From Actinomycetes bacterium (GTDB lineage: Bacteria; Actinomycetota; Actinomycetes; Mycobacteriales; Mycobacteriaceae), in NCBI GenBank assembly GCA_023404955.1, contig JAEXZY010000001.1, positions 1-64,000 on the forward strand: DNA of 64,000 nucleotides. The letters run 5' to 3'. A program made the translations under genes and the position numbers. The stretch's first letter is position 1. Every line of letters begins with the position of its first letter. The notes under the pieces are model-generated. The model saw only the letters and a list, made by a program, of their open reading frames with translations, was not told the DNA's origin and made no database searches. Positions 17,627 to 26,964 of this stretch are shown here, piece by piece.

Positions 17627-19630
17627 TCAGTCGTTGTCCATGCCACCCGGGGTGGTCTTGGACACCTGGACCAGGAACTCGTAGTTGGTCTTGGTCTTGC
17701 GCAGCTGGCTCATCAGCAGGTCGATGGCCTGATGACTGTCGAGACCGGACAGCACGCGGCGCAGCTTGTGCACGATCGCGAACTCGTCGGCTCCGAGCAG
17801 CAGCTCGTCCTTGCGGGTGCCCGACGGGTTGACGTCGACGGCCGGGAACACGCGACGCTCGGCGATCTTGCGGTCCAGCTTGAGCTCGGCGTTACCGGTG
17901 CCCTTGAACTCTTCGAAGATCACGGTGTCGCCGGTGGAGCCGGTCTCGACCATCGCGGTGGCGATGATCGTCAGCGAACCGCCGTGCTCGATGTTGCGGG
18001 CCGCACCCAGGAACCGCTTGGGCGGGTACAGCGCGGTCGAGTCGACACCACCGGACAGGATGCGGCCCGACGCCGGCGACGCATTGTTGTAGGCGCGGCC
18101 CAGGCGGGTGATCGAGTCGAGCAGCACCACGACGTCCTTGCCCTGCTCGACAAGGCGCTTGGCCCGCTCGATGGCCAGCTCGGCGGCTTGGGTGTGATCT
18201 GACGGCGGGCGGTCGAAGGTGGAGGCGATGACCTCACCCTTGACCGAGCGCTGCATATCGGTGACCTCTTCGGGGCGCTCGTCGACGAGCACGACCATGA
18301 GGTGACATTCGGGGTTGTTCTGGGTGATCGCGTTCGCGATGTCCTGCATGATCGTGGTCTTACCGGCCTTGGGCGGTGACACGATCAGGGCGCGCTGCCC
18401 CTTGCCGATCGGCATGATCAGGTCGATCACGCGGGTGGTCAGCCGATCCGGTGTGGTCTCCAGGCGCAGCCGCTGATTGGGGTAGAGCGGCGTCAGCTTG
18501 GTGAAATCGGGTCGGTTCTTGGCGTTTTCGACCGGTCCGCCGTTGACGGTGTCCAGCCGGACCAGCGGGTTGAACTTCTGCCGCGGGTTGTTGCCACCGC
18601 TGTTCTCCCCCTCACGGGCGACGCGCACCGCACCGGTGACAGCGTCACCGCGGCGCAGGCCGTTCTTGCGGACCATGTTCATGGAGACGTAGACGTCGTT
18701 GGGTCCGGCCAGATAACCCGAGGTCCGGACGAACGCATAGTTGTCGAGCACGTCGAGAATGCCGGCCACGGGCTGGACGACATCGTCCTCGCGCAGTTCG
18801 GTGTCGCGGTCGCCGCCGCCGCCCTGGCCACCGCCCTCGCCGCCACCGGAGCGCTCGCCGCGTCGCCTGCGATCCCGGAACCGCCGACCACGACGGCCAC
18901 CGCGGCCCTCGTCATCGTCGGCATTGTTTTGGTTGTTGTTGTTCTGGTTGTTGGCGTTGTTCTGGTTGCCGCCGCCGCTGTTGTTGGCGTTGCGGTTCTG
19001 GTTGCCGTCCTGCTGGTCGGCGCTCTCGGTGCGGTTGGAGTTGTCGCGGTTCGCATTCTCGGTGCGGTTGGAGTTGTCGCGACCCGAGTTGTCGTTGCGG
19101 TTGCCCTGCTGGGCACCGCCGGACTTGGCGCTGTCGGCCTCGCCGCCCTTGTCTGTGTTGCCCTTGGCTTCCTTGTTATCGCCGGCGTCCCCGTCCTGGC
19201 GGTTGTCCGGCGCACCGGACTGGCGGCCGGCGCTGCGGCGTTCACGACGCTGCGGGCTCTGCTGCGCGGCATCGCCGCTCTGGCCGGCGTCCGCGGCGGC
19301 GGGCTGCTCAGGGGCCGAATCGAGCGTCGGCTGCTCCACCGGAGCGGCCTTGGGCGCCTTCTCCGCCTTCTCGGCGGGTGCAGCCTTCGCGCCGACGGAC
19401 TCGCCGCGCTGCTCCTTGATGGCGGCGATCAGATCACTCTTGCGCATGCCCGAGGTGCCCTTGACACCTACTTCGCTGGCCAGTGCCCGCAAGTCCGGGA
19501 GCAGCATCGACGTCAGCGAGCCGGAACGGCTGCGGCTGGCGCCTGCGCTCGGCGCGGCACTGGACGAGTTCACGGCTTCCGAGGGCGCACTGCCGCTGTC
19601 GGCTGCCGTGATGAGGTCCGTATCAGTCAC
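17627..19630 (-). CDS. rho: Transcription termination factor Rho with Asn/Gly/Arg-rich insertion
   Basis: Rho is the hexameric RNA helicase that terminates transcription. The 667-residue product has a Rho N-terminal helical domain (~38-75), a long low-complexity region (~75-280), the RNA-binding domain (~285-360) and the ATPase domain with P-loop SPPKAGKTT (418-426). The insertion has a Lys/Ala/Pro part, an Asn-rich stretch (~177-238) and an RG-rich basic stretch (~241-273), giving about 250 extra residues over E. coli Rho. Actinobacterial Rho proteins have insertions here, reported to aid RNA binding. Start GTG at 19630 is preceded by AAAGGAAA. A ~230-nt leader precedes it. Confidence 0.97.
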   Translation of the reverse strand: MTDTDLITAADSGSAPSEAVNSSSAAPSAGASRSRSGSLTSMLLPDLRALASEVGVKGTSGMRKSDLIAAIKEQRGESVGAKAAPAEKAEKAPKAAPVEQPTLDSAPEQPAAADAGQSGDAAQQSPQRRERRSAGRQSGAPDNRQDGDAGDNKEAKGNTDKGGEADSAKSGGAQQGNRNDNSGRDNSNRTENANRDNSNRTESADQQDGNQNRNANNSGGGNQNNANNQNNNNQNNADDDEGRGGRRGRRFRDRRRRGERSGGGEGGGQGGGGDRDTELREDDVVQPVAGILDVLDNYAFVRTSGYLAGPNDVYVSMNMVRKNGLRRGDAVTGAVRVAREGENSGGNNPRQKFNPLVRLDTVNGGPVENAKNRPDFTKLTPLYPNQRLRLETTPDRLTTRVIDLIMPIGKGQRALIVSPPKAGKTTIMQDIANAITQNNPECHLMVVLVDERPEEVTDMQRSVKGEVIASTFDRPPSDHTQAAELAIERAKRLVEQGKDVVVLLDSITRLGRAYNNASPASGRILSGGVDSTALYPPKRFLGAARNIEHGGSLTIIATAMVETGSTGDTVIFEEFKGTGNAELKLDRKIAERRVFPAVDVNPSGTRKDELLLGADEFAIVHKLRRVLSGLDSHQAIDLLMSQLRKTKTNYEFLVQVSKTTPGGMDND

Positions 19631-19863
19631 GGATTTCCTTTCTTTCCCCCGCATATGGCGTTGCGCGAGGGGTTCCCCGAAGGTCAGCTGCGCTCGGCCA
19701 TGCGGCCAGGCGCGTGGTTTCTCGCGATGCCACCGCCACGTGCGCGACGGCGATCGTCAGGGTCGGCCGAGGTACGGCAGACCATGAGTCCACGAGTGAA
19801 ACACGAGAAGATTGGAGGTCGTCCTAGTGTCGGCGCAGGTAGAAACGCTGCGATTGCTGGACG
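19631..19863 (-). other. Long 5' leader of rho
   Basis: From the predicted transcription start near 19863 to the rho GTG there are about 230 nt without a supported gene. A 33-codon reading frame beginning MVCRTSADPDDRRRA lies inside it, starting from an ATG with no clear ribosome binding site. Rho leaders are autoregulatory in other bacteria; here that is only inferred from length. I see no intrinsic terminator hairpin. Confidence 0.45.
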
Positions 19864-19869
19864 AAAGCG

Positions 19870-19898
19870 AGAATAACCCGCATCTGGCGCGGTTGCAA
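19870..19898 (-). promoter_or_regulatory. rho promoter
   Basis: On the minus strand TTGCAA (19898-19893) and TATTCT (19875-19870) are separated by 17 nt, a good SigA-type promoter just downstream of the thrB stop codon. Confidence 0.6.
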
Positions 19899-19930
19899 GA
19901 AGCGCGACAGTTTGCGTGTTGTCTCGACCG

Positions 19931-20863
19931 TTACGTCCCTGAACTCCACCGTACGCCGTCGCCGGCGGACATCTCCGTCACGGTGAACCCGTTGGCGGCG
20001 CCGTAGTCCAGCGCTTCCGCCGGCAGATCGCGACCATCGGTCAGCGCGATCACCGCAGGCCCGGCACCGGATAACACCGCTGCCACACCACAACGCCGGA
20101 GCACGGCGAGGTATTCCGCGGAGGCGGGCATCGCCGGGCCACGCTGGGCCTGGTGCAGCCGATCGCCCGTCGCCTCCAACAGCAGGTCCGGCCGCTGGGT
20201 CAGGGCCACCACCAACATCGCCGCGCGCGCCACATTGAAACGCGCGTCGGTGTGGCTCACCTCAGCGGGCAGCAGACCGCGGGTCGCCGCGGTCGACGAC
20301 CGGGTTTCCGGGACCGCGGGAAACAACCGGATATCCGGGTGTAGCTGCAGTTGCGCCGCGTCGTAGCGGACGGGGTCGCTTCCGTCGACGGTCCACGACA
20401 CCACTGCCCCGCCGAGAACTGCAGCCGCGGCGTTGTCGGGGTGGCCCTCGAACTCCGAGGACAGTTGCACCAGTTGGTCACGGGTCAGTTCCGATGAACC
20501 CGCTTGGGCGGCAAAACCGTTGGCGATCGCGAGACCGCCGACCACCGCAGCCGCAGAGGAACCGAGCCCCCGCGAGTGCGGAATGACGTTGCGGCACAAC
20601 ACCTTTAGCCCTCCGGCATGCAAACCTGCCGCATCGAGGCCGCGCCGGATCGCCCGCACCACCAAGTGGTCGGCATCCAGCGGGACATGCCCGGCGCCCT
20701 GCCCTTCGACATCGACGACCAACCCGGAATCGGTTGTCTCGACTTCGATTTCGTCATACAGACTCAGCGCGAGACCCAGGCTGTCGAACCCCGGGCCCAA
20801 ATTGGCGCTGGACGCTGCGACGACGGCTCCGGCCCGCAGACCGGAGGGCAGGGTGTGGGACAC
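19931..20863 (-). CDS. thrB: Homoserine kinase
   Basis: Phosphorylates homoserine to O-phosphohomoserine, the substrate of threonine synthase. The 310-residue GHMP-family protein has the ATP-binding motif PHSRGLGSSAAAVVGG (~95-110) and the C-terminal LSGAGPAVIAL glycine motif. The start is GTG at 20863, 17 nt after the thrC stop. It is the last gene of the argS-lysA-hom-thrC-thrB run. Confidence 0.95.
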   Translation of the reverse strand: MSHTLPSGLRAGAVVAASSANLGPGFDSLGLALSLYDEIEVETTDSGLVVDVEGQGAGHVPLDADHLVVRAIRRGLDAAGLHAGGLKVLCRNVIPHSRGLGSSAAAVVGGLAIANGFAAQAGSSELTRDQLVQLSSEFEGHPDNAAAAVLGGAVVSWTVDGSDPVRYDAAQLQLHPDIRLFPAVPETRSSTAATRGLLPAEVSHTDARFNVARAAMLVVALTQRPDLLLEATGDRLHQAQRGPAMPASAEYLAVLRRCGVAAVLSGAGPAVIALTDGRDLPAEALDYGAANGFTVTEMSAGDGVRWSSGT

Positions 20864-20879
20864 GTCAGATCGCCGCCCG

Positions 20880-21953
20880 TCAGCCCAGACCCAGCGCCGC
20901 GACGACGGCGGCGGGGTCGACCGGGATGGGGGTGACGTCGGGCATGGTCTTGAGCGCGGTATCGGGATCCTTGAGTCCATTGCCGGTCACCGTGCACACC
21001 ACCGTCGAGCCGGGCTTGATCCAACCGTCCTCGATCGACTTGAGCAGGCCGGCGATACTGGCCGCCGACGCCGGCTCGACGAACACACCCTCGGCCGCCG
21101 CCACCAGGCGATAGGCGGCCAGGATCTCCTCGTCGGTGGCCGCCAGGAAGCGACCGTCGGACTCCTGCTGCGCGGCGACCGCGGAGTTCCAGGACGCCGG
21201 CGAGCCGATACGGATTGCCGTCGCGATGGTCTCGGGATTGGCAACCGGCTCTCCCGAGACCAGCGGTGCGGCACCGGCGGCCTGCGTTCCGAGCATGCGC
21301 GGCAACCGATCAGACACTCCGTCGTGATGGTATTCGCGGTAGCCGCGCCAGTAGGCCGTGATGTTGCCCGCGTTGCCGACCGGCAGCGAGTGCACATCGG
21401 GCGCGGTGCCCAGCGCGTCGACGATCTCGAAGGCGGCCGTCTTCTGCCCCTCGATGCGGACCGGGTTGACCGAGTTGACCAGCCCGATCGTCGGGTAGTC
21501 GGCGGTGAGCTTGCGGGCCAGCTCCAGACAGTCGTCGAAGTTGCCCTCGACCTGAATGATCCTGGCGCCGTGCATGACCGCCTGGGCCAGCTTGCCCATT
21601 GCGATCTTGCCCTGCGGAATGAGCACGGCACAGGTCATCCCGGCGACCGCGGCGTATGCCGCTGCCGAGGCCGAGGTGTTACCGGTCGACGCGCACAGCA
21701 CGGCCTGCTGTCCGCGGGCCAGCGCGTCGGTGACCGCCATCGTCATACCGCGGTCCTTGAACGAGCCGGTGGGGTTGAGCCCCTCGACCTTCAGATGCAC
21801 GGTGCAGCCGGTCTGCTCGGACAACCGCTTGGCGTGGATGAGCGGAGTTCCGCCCTCCAGCAACGTGATCGGGGTCCAATGGTCCTCGATCGGCAGCCGA
21901 TCCCGGTAGGCGGCGATCAGGCCGGGCCAGGGACGATGAACGGGGTTGCTCAC
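20880..21953 (-). CDS. thrC: Threonine synthase
   Basis: A PLP enzyme converting O-phosphohomoserine to threonine. The 357-residue protein has the cofactor lysine Lys66 in NPTGSFKDRGM and the phosphate-binding glycine-rich loop SLPVGNAGNITAY. Its length matches the short actinobacterial form. The start overlaps the hom stop by 4 nt (ATGA), implying translational coupling. Confidence 0.96.
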   Translation of the reverse strand: MSNPVHRPWPGLIAAYRDRLPIEDHWTPITLLEGGTPLIHAKRLSEQTGCTVHLKVEGLNPTGSFKDRGMTMAVTDALARGQQAVLCASTGNTSASAAAYAAVAGMTCAVLIPQGKIAMGKLAQAVMHGARIIQVEGNFDDCLELARKLTADYPTIGLVNSVNPVRIEGQKTAAFEIVDALGTAPDVHSLPVGNAGNITAYWRGYREYHHDGVSDRLPRMLGTQAAGAAPLVSGEPVANPETIATAIRIGSPASWNSAVAAQQESDGRFLAATDEEILAAYRLVAAAEGVFVEPASAASIAGLLKSIEDGWIKPGSTVVCTVTGNGLKDPDTALKTMPDVTPIPVDPAAVVAALGLG

Positions 21954-23269
21954 GAATCCGAACCTTCCATGCGAAGCACGCTGTTGATGTCCTGCACCAC
22001 GTCGAGCTCGGCGAGTGCCTTGACGGTGTCCGACAGGGCGGCATCGGTGGCCCGGTGGGTGACGACGACGATGCGCGCGCCACAGGGTTCGCCCTCAGGA
22101 TCGGTCATGCCTTCCTGGCGAACCTCGGCGATGCTGACCTCGTGCCTGCTGAACTCGGCAGCCACCGCCGACAGCACACCGGGCTGGTCCTTGACGTTCA
22201 TGTTCACGTAATAGCGCGTCGGAATGGCGCCGATGGAGGCGATCGGCAGCTTGGCGTACTTGGACTCCCGCGGTCCGCGGCCACCCTGGACTCGGTTGCG
22301 CGCGGCCATCACCACATCACCCATCACCGCCGAGGCGGTCGGAGCGCCGCCGGCACCCTGGCCGTAGAACATCAACCGGCCGGCCGCCTCGGCCTCGACG
22401 ACCACGGCATTGAAGGCGCCGTTGACCGATGCCAGCGGATGATCCAGCGGGACGAGCGCCGGGTAGACCCGCGCCGAGACGCGCTGCTTGCCCTTGCCGC
22501 TGACCAGCCGTTCGCAGATGGCCAACAGCTTGATGTTGCAGCCGAGCGCCTTGGCCGAGGCGAAATCTTCGGCGCTGACCTTGGTGATGCCCTCGCGGTA
22601 GACATCGTCGGCGGTCACCCTGGTATGGAACGCGATCGATGCCAGGATGGCGGCCTTCGCCGCGGCGTCGTAGCCCTCCACATCGGCGGTGGGGTCGGCC
22701 TCGGCGTAACCGAGCGCGCTGGCATCGGCGAGCGCACTCTCATACGACGCACCGGTGTCGTTCATCGCCGAGAGGATGTAGTTGGTGGTGCCGTTGACGA
22801 TTCCGGCCACTCGCACCACCGAGTCGCCGGCCAGGGACTGGGTCAGCGGCCGGATGACCGGGATGGCACCGGCCACGGCCGCCTCGAAATAGAGGTCGAC
22901 GCGCGCCTTTTCGGCGGCCTGGGCCAATTCCCCGGTGGACTGCGCCATCAGCGCTTTGTTGGCGGTGACCACCGACTTGCCGCGCTCCAGGGCGGCCATG
23001 ATGGCCTTGCGGGCCGGCTCCACCGGGCCCATCAGCTCGACGACGATGTCGACATCGTCGCGCGAGACCAGCTTTTCGATGTCATCGGTGAGCAGTTCCT
23101 CGGCCACCCCGCGGTCCTTGGCGACCCGCCGGACACCGATCCCGCGCAACTGCAGCGGCGCGCCGATACGTGCCTCCAGGTCCGCCGCACTCTCCTCGAT
23201 GATGCGCACGACCTCGGTGCCGACATTGCCGAGTCCGAGAACGGCTACTCCGATTGGCTTCTCACTCAT
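21950..23269 (-). CDS. hom: Homoserine dehydrogenase
   Basis: Reduces aspartate semialdehyde to homoserine, the branch point to threonine and methionine. The 439-residue protein has the Rossmann motif VAVLGLGNVGTEVVRI near the N-terminus, the catalytic dimerisation domain with GIVNGTTNYILSAM, and a C-terminal ACT domain (~355-430) that provides threonine feedback inhibition in this family. Overlaps with lysA and thrC are 4 nt each. Confidence 0.97.
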   Translation of the reverse strand: MSEKPIGVAVLGLGNVGTEVVRIIEESAADLEARIGAPLQLRGIGVRRVAKDRGVAEELLTDDIEKLVSRDDVDIVVELMGPVEPARKAIMAALERGKSVVTANKALMAQSTGELAQAAEKARVDLYFEAAVAGAIPVIRPLTQSLAGDSVVRVAGIVNGTTNYILSAMNDTGASYESALADASALGYAEADPTADVEGYDAAAKAAILASIAFHTRVTADDVYREGITKVSAEDFASAKALGCNIKLLAICERLVSGKGKQRVSARVYPALVPLDHPLASVNGAFNAVVVEAEAAGRLMFYGQGAGGAPTASAVMGDVVMAARNRVQGGRGPRESKYAKLPIASIGAIPTRYYVNMNVKDQPGVLSAVAAEFSRHEVSIAEVRQEGMTDPEGEPCGARIVVVTHRATDAALSDTVKALAELDVVQDINSVLRMEGSDS

Positions 23270-24657
23270 TGACCCACCTCCAGGCTCAGAAGATCCTCGA
23301 CGGTTTCCCGGCGCAGGATCAGCCGCGCACTTCCGTCTTTGACTGCGACCACGGCCGGGCGCCGCAGCAAGTTGTAGCGACTCGACATCGAGTAGCAGTA
23401 GGCGCCGGTGGCGGCCACCGCCAGCAGGTCACCGGGCACCAGGTCCTCGGATACCCAGGCATCGCGGACGATGATATCGCCACTCTCGCAATGCTTTCCG
23501 ACGATTCGCGCCAGCACCGCCGGTGCGTCACTGGTGCGCGACACCAACCGGGCGTCGTATTCGGCGTCGTAGAGGGCGGGCCGGATGTTGTCGCTCATCC
23601 CGCCATCGACGCTGACGTAACGGCGGTGCTCGTCGGCCGAGACGGCCACATCCTTGACGGTGCCCACCTCGTAGAGCGTGATCGTGCCGGGACCGGCGAT
23701 CGCGCGCCCCGGCTCGACCACCAGCGTCGGGGTCGGTAGGCCGACGGCGGCCGATTCGTTGGCGACGATGGCCTTGAGTTTGTCGGCAAGTTCGCGCATC
23801 GGCGGCGGGTTGTCACTCGGCAGATACGAGATACCCAGTCCCCCACCGAGATCCAAAATGTCCATTTGTGCTGTCTTCTCGACACCGAACTCGGCGACGA
23901 TATCGCGCAGCAGCCCGAGCAACCGGCGTGCGGCGATCTCGAAACCCGACACATCGAAGATCTGCGAGCCGACGTGGCAGTGCAGACCGACCAGGCGCAG
24001 GTTCTCGGTGGCGAATACCCGCCGGACCGCTTCCAGCGCGGCGCCACTGGCGAGCGACAGCCCGAACTTCTGGTCCTCGTGGGCGGTCGAGATGAATTCG
24101 TGGGTGTGGGCCTCCACGCCGGGCGTGACACGGACCAGGACATCCTGGACCACGCCGGCCGCACCGGCGACGGCCTCCAGGCGCTCGATCTCGATCTCGG
24201 AGTCCACCACGATGTGTCCGACGCCGGCGGCGACCGCAGCGGTCAGCTCGTCGACCGATTTGTTGTTGCCGTGCACGGTGATCCGCTCAGCCGGGAAGTC
24301 CGCGTGCAGGGCCACCGCGAGCTCGCCGCCGGTGGCCACGTCCAGCGACAGGCCCTCCTGGTGCACCCAGCGCGCGATCTCGGCGCACAGAAACGCCTTG
24401 GATGCGTAGTGCACATGCTCGCCGCCGCCGAAAGCCGATGCGATCTCGCGGCACCGGGACCGGAAGTCGTCCTCGTCGATCACGAACAGCGGGGTGCCGA
24501 ACTCGGCCGCCAACTCGGCGACGCTGACACCGGCGACGGAGACGACGCCATGGTCATCGCGAATCAGGTTCTTCGGCCAGACGTTCGGTGCAAGCAGCAT
24601 CACCTCGTCGGCGGTCTGCGGTCGGGGTGGCGCACCGGCGCCGGGTTGGCTGCTCAC
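23266..24657 (-). CDS. lysA: Diaminopimelate decarboxylase
   Basis: Decarboxylates meso-diaminopimelate to lysine using PLP. The 463-residue protein has the cofactor lysine Lys87 in HYASKAFLC, the HVGSQIFD segment, and the CESGDIIV motif that contributes the active-site Cys from the partner subunit. The start is GTG at 24657, overlapping the argS stop (GTGA), so the two are translationally coupled. Confidence 0.96.
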   Translation of the reverse strand: MSSQPGAGAPPRPQTADEVMLLAPNVWPKNLIRDDHGVVSVAGVSVAELAAEFGTPLFVIDEDDFRSRCREIASAFGGGEHVHYASKAFLCAEIARWVHQEGLSLDVATGGELAVALHADFPAERITVHGNNKSVDELTAAVAAGVGHIVVDSEIEIERLEAVAGAAGVVQDVLVRVTPGVEAHTHEFISTAHEDQKFGLSLASGAALEAVRRVFATENLRLVGLHCHVGSQIFDVSGFEIAARRLLGLLRDIVAEFGVEKTAQMDILDLGGGLGISYLPSDNPPPMRELADKLKAIVANESAAVGLPTPTLVVEPGRAIAGPGTITLYEVGTVKDVAVSADEHRRYVSVDGGMSDNIRPALYDAEYDARLVSRTSDAPAVLARIVGKHCESGDIIVRDAWVSEDLVPGDLLAVAATGAYCYSMSSRYNLLRRPAVVAVKDGSARLILRRETVEDLLSLEVGQ

Positions 24658-26305
24658 ATGCGCTCCGGCGCACTGACTCCGAGAATGGCCAGCCCGTTGG
24701 CGATCGTCTGCCGGGTGGCCTCGCACAGCGCAAGGCGCGCGGCGTTCAGGTCGGTGGGATCCTCGTCGCCCTGGGGCAGCACCCGGCAAGAATCGTAGAA
24801 CCGGTGGTAATCACCGGCCAGATCCTCCAGGTAACGGCACACGCGGTGCGGTTCCCGCAGCGTGGCAGCGGTTTTCAGGATCCGGCCGAACTCACCGAGA
24901 TTACGCATCAGGGTGGCTTCGCGGTCATGGGTCAGCAGATCCAGATGCGAAGTATCGGCGGACAGGCCCAGTTCGGCGGCGCTGCGGGCCAATGCCGACA
25001 GCCGCGCGTGCGCGTATTGCACGTAGTAGACCGGGTTCTCGTTGGACGCGCTGGCCCACAAGCCGAGGTCGATATCGATCGGGCTGTTGACCGAGGACCG
25101 GATCAGCACATAGCGAGCGGCGTCGACACCGATCGCGTCGACCAGGTCGTCGAGGGTGATGACGGTGCCGGCCCGCTTACTCATCCGCACCGGCTGGCCG
25201 TCGCGGACCAGGTTGACCATCTGCCCGATGAGCACCTCGACGGTGGCCGGATCGTCGCCGAGTGCGGCCGCAGCAGCCTTCAACCGTGCGATGTAGCCGT
25301 GGTGATCGGCACCGAGCATGTAGATGCACAGGGTGAAGCCGCGCTCGCGCTTGTCCAGGTAGTAGGCGAGGTCACCGGCGACGTAGGCCGGGTTACCGTC
25401 GCTCTTGATGACCACCCGGTCCTTGTCGTCACCGAATTCGGTGGTGCGCAACCAGGTTGCGCCGTCCTTCTCGTAGATGGCGCCGTTGTCACGCAGTCGC
25501 TGGATGGCCTGCTCCACCCGGCCCGAGGTGTGCATCGAGTCTTCGTGGGTGTAGACGTCGAAGTCGGTGCCGAATTCGTGCAGGGATTTCTTGATGTGCG
25601 CGAACATCAGGTCCACGCCGATGGAGCGGAAGGTCTCCTGCTGCTGCTCGGCGGGCTGGCTCAGCACATCGGGGGCCTGCGCCACGATCGCGGCGGCGAT
25701 ATCGCTGATGTAGCTGCCTGCGTAACCGTCCTCGGGGGCGGGCTCGCCCTTCGCCGCGGCGACCAGCGAGCGGGCGAACCGGTCGATCTGCGCGCCGTGA
25801 TCATTGAAGTAGTACTCCCGGGTGACCGCGGCACCCTGTGTGCTCAGCAGCCGGCCCAGCGCGTCACCGACGGCGGCCCAACGGGTACCGCCGATGTGGA
25901 TCGGCCCGGTCGGGTTGGCCGAGACGAACTCCAGGTTGATCACCTGATCGGCCAGCTCGGTCGAGTGGCCGTAATCGGCGCCGGCGGCCAGCACGTTGGT
26001 GACGACGACACCCTGCGCCGAGGCCTCGATGCGCAGATTGACGAAGCCCGGTCCGGCGATCTCGGCCGCGGCGATACCGTCGGCGTCGGTCAGCGCGGCG
26101 GCCAGCCAGCCGGCGAGCTCGCGCGGGTTGACCCCGACCTTCTTGCCCAGCTGAAGTGCGAGGTTGGTGGCGTAATCGCCGTGTTCAGGGTTGCGCGGGC
26201 GCTCGACGGTGATGGTGTCGGGCAGCGCGCTGTGTCGAGGCTGTGCTCGGCCAGGACCGCGGCGGCGGTGGCCTTGAGCAGGGCGGCCAGATCGGCAGGT
26301 GTCAC
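24654..26305 (-). CDS. argS: Arginyl-tRNA synthetase, with apparent 1-nt frameshift near the N-terminus
   Basis: Charges tRNA-Arg with arginine. The C-terminal ~525 residues are a full class I ArgRS: TVERPRNPEHGDYATN additional domain, the HIGH-type motif GPIHIGGTRW, the MSKRAG (KMSKS-type) loop and the anticodon-binding domain ending APERM. The first ~26 residues (MTPADLAALLKATAAAVLAE...) start at GTG 26305 but in another frame. The shift lies at 26225-26231: adding one base to the GCGCGC run restores the family-like sequence LDTAALPDTIT. A TAGGAT -10 box (26319-26314) lies just upstream of the GTG. The gene should be essential, so sequencing error or a second copy elsewhere are the leading explanations. 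Confidence 0.9.
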
Positions 26306-26367
26306 GAGGGACCATCCTATGGTGCGGGGTCCTCAGGTCCCGAATCCATTACCGGTTGGAGATGGGT

Positions 26368-26373
26368 TACGCT
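26368..26373 (+). promoter_or_regulatory. -10 box for tRNA-Arg
   Basis: TACGCT at 26368-26373, about 34 nt before the mature tRNA 5' end, fits a -10 box reading towards the tRNA. No convincing -35 box is visible. Confidence 0.35.
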
Positions 26374-26407
26374 ATGCACGCCCAACGGCGCAGCACCAGT
26401 TGCTCGC

Positions 26408-26480
26408 GCCCCCGTAGCTCAGGGGATAGAGCGTCTGCCTCCGGAGCAGAAGGCCGCAGGTTCGAATCCTGCCGGGGGCA
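26408..26480 (+). tRNA. tRNA-Arg (anticodon CCG)
   Basis: A 73-nt cloverleaf: acceptor GCCCCCG pairs with CGGGGGC, the D arm contains AGCTCAGGGGATAGAGC, the anticodon stem TCTGC/GCAGA encloses loop CTCCGGA with anticodon CCG (codon CGG), and the T arm is CGCAGGTTCGAATCCTGCC-like. CCA is not encoded. It diverges from argS, as does a tRNA-Arg next to argS in M. tuberculosis. Confidence 0.97.
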
Positions 26481-26514
26481 CTTTCTGAAAAGCGGCTGCG
26501 GCGCGCCCTGGACG

Positions 26515-26964
26515 TCACCGCCGAGCAAGCAGCTCCTCGTACGCCAACCGCCCACGCGTGAATGTCACCGCGTCGCCACCCCGGTCGGGATGGTGACGGG
26601 CCGCATAGCGCCGCCAGGCACGGTTCAGCTCAGCCTCGGTGTGGACCTCTTCGAGCCCCAGCACTGTGAGCGGATCGGTCGGCGGCGCTGGCAATTCCGG
26701 CACCTTCATCCGCGGCTGCGCATCGCCTTTCTCGAAGTGCGACGCCGTTGAACCATCGGACTTCTTGCCGGGTGCCTTTTTGCCGGGTGCCTTCTTGCCG
26801 GGTGCTTTCTTCGCCGCCTTCTTTCCCGGCACTTTCTTGCCCGGCGCCTTTTTCGCCGCCTTCTTGCCCGGCGCCTTCTCGCCCGGCGCTTTCTTCGCCG
26901 CGGCCTTCTTGCCCGGCACCTTCTTCGCGGGCACATCTCCGCCACGCCCGACCACTTCGCTCAT
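26515..26964 (-). CDS. J-domain-like protein with lysine-rich histone-H1-like tail
   Basis: A 149-residue protein. Residues 13-68 consist of KKAPGKK/KKVPGKK/AAKK repeats, like the C-terminal tails of histone H1 and bacterial H1-like or AlgP proteins, which bind nucleic acid. Residues ~95-149 resemble a minimal J domain (DPLTVLGLEEVHTEAEL..., then RRYAARHHPDRGG with HPD at 125-127), the motif that stimulates Hsp70 ATPase. The start at 26964 is favoured by AAGGAG 8 nt upstream. I do not recognise a characterised homologue. The inference is an Hsp70 co-chaperone tethered to nucleoid or RNA; the J-like part lacks the full helix IV. Confidence 0.72.
   Translation of the reverse strand: MSEVVGRGGDVPAKKVPGKKAAAKKAPGEKAPGKKAAKKAPGKKVPGKKAAKKAPGKKAPGKKAPGKKSDGSTASHFEKGDAQPRMKVPELPAPPTDPLTVLGLEEVHTEAELNRAWRRYAARHHPDRGGDAVTFTRGRLAYEELLARR

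Noticed and set aside
19812..20006. Short plus-strand frame with an upstream GGAGG, encoding SAQVETLRLLDESENNPHLA
   Set aside because: Protein-like at first sight, but it overlaps the end of thrB antisense and crosses the rho promoter region. No homologue is recognised, so it is not called.
26408..26480. tRNA-Arg as an integration site for the accessory region
   Set aside because: I looked for a second copy of the tRNA 3' end (GTTCGAATCCTGCC) as an attachment repeat and saw none in the window; there is also no integrase gene.
26756..26936. Direct repeats in DNA that could be a CRISPR or satellite array
   Set aside because: They are the codons of the KKAPGKK tail of the J-domain protein; spacing is irregular and there are no unique spacers.
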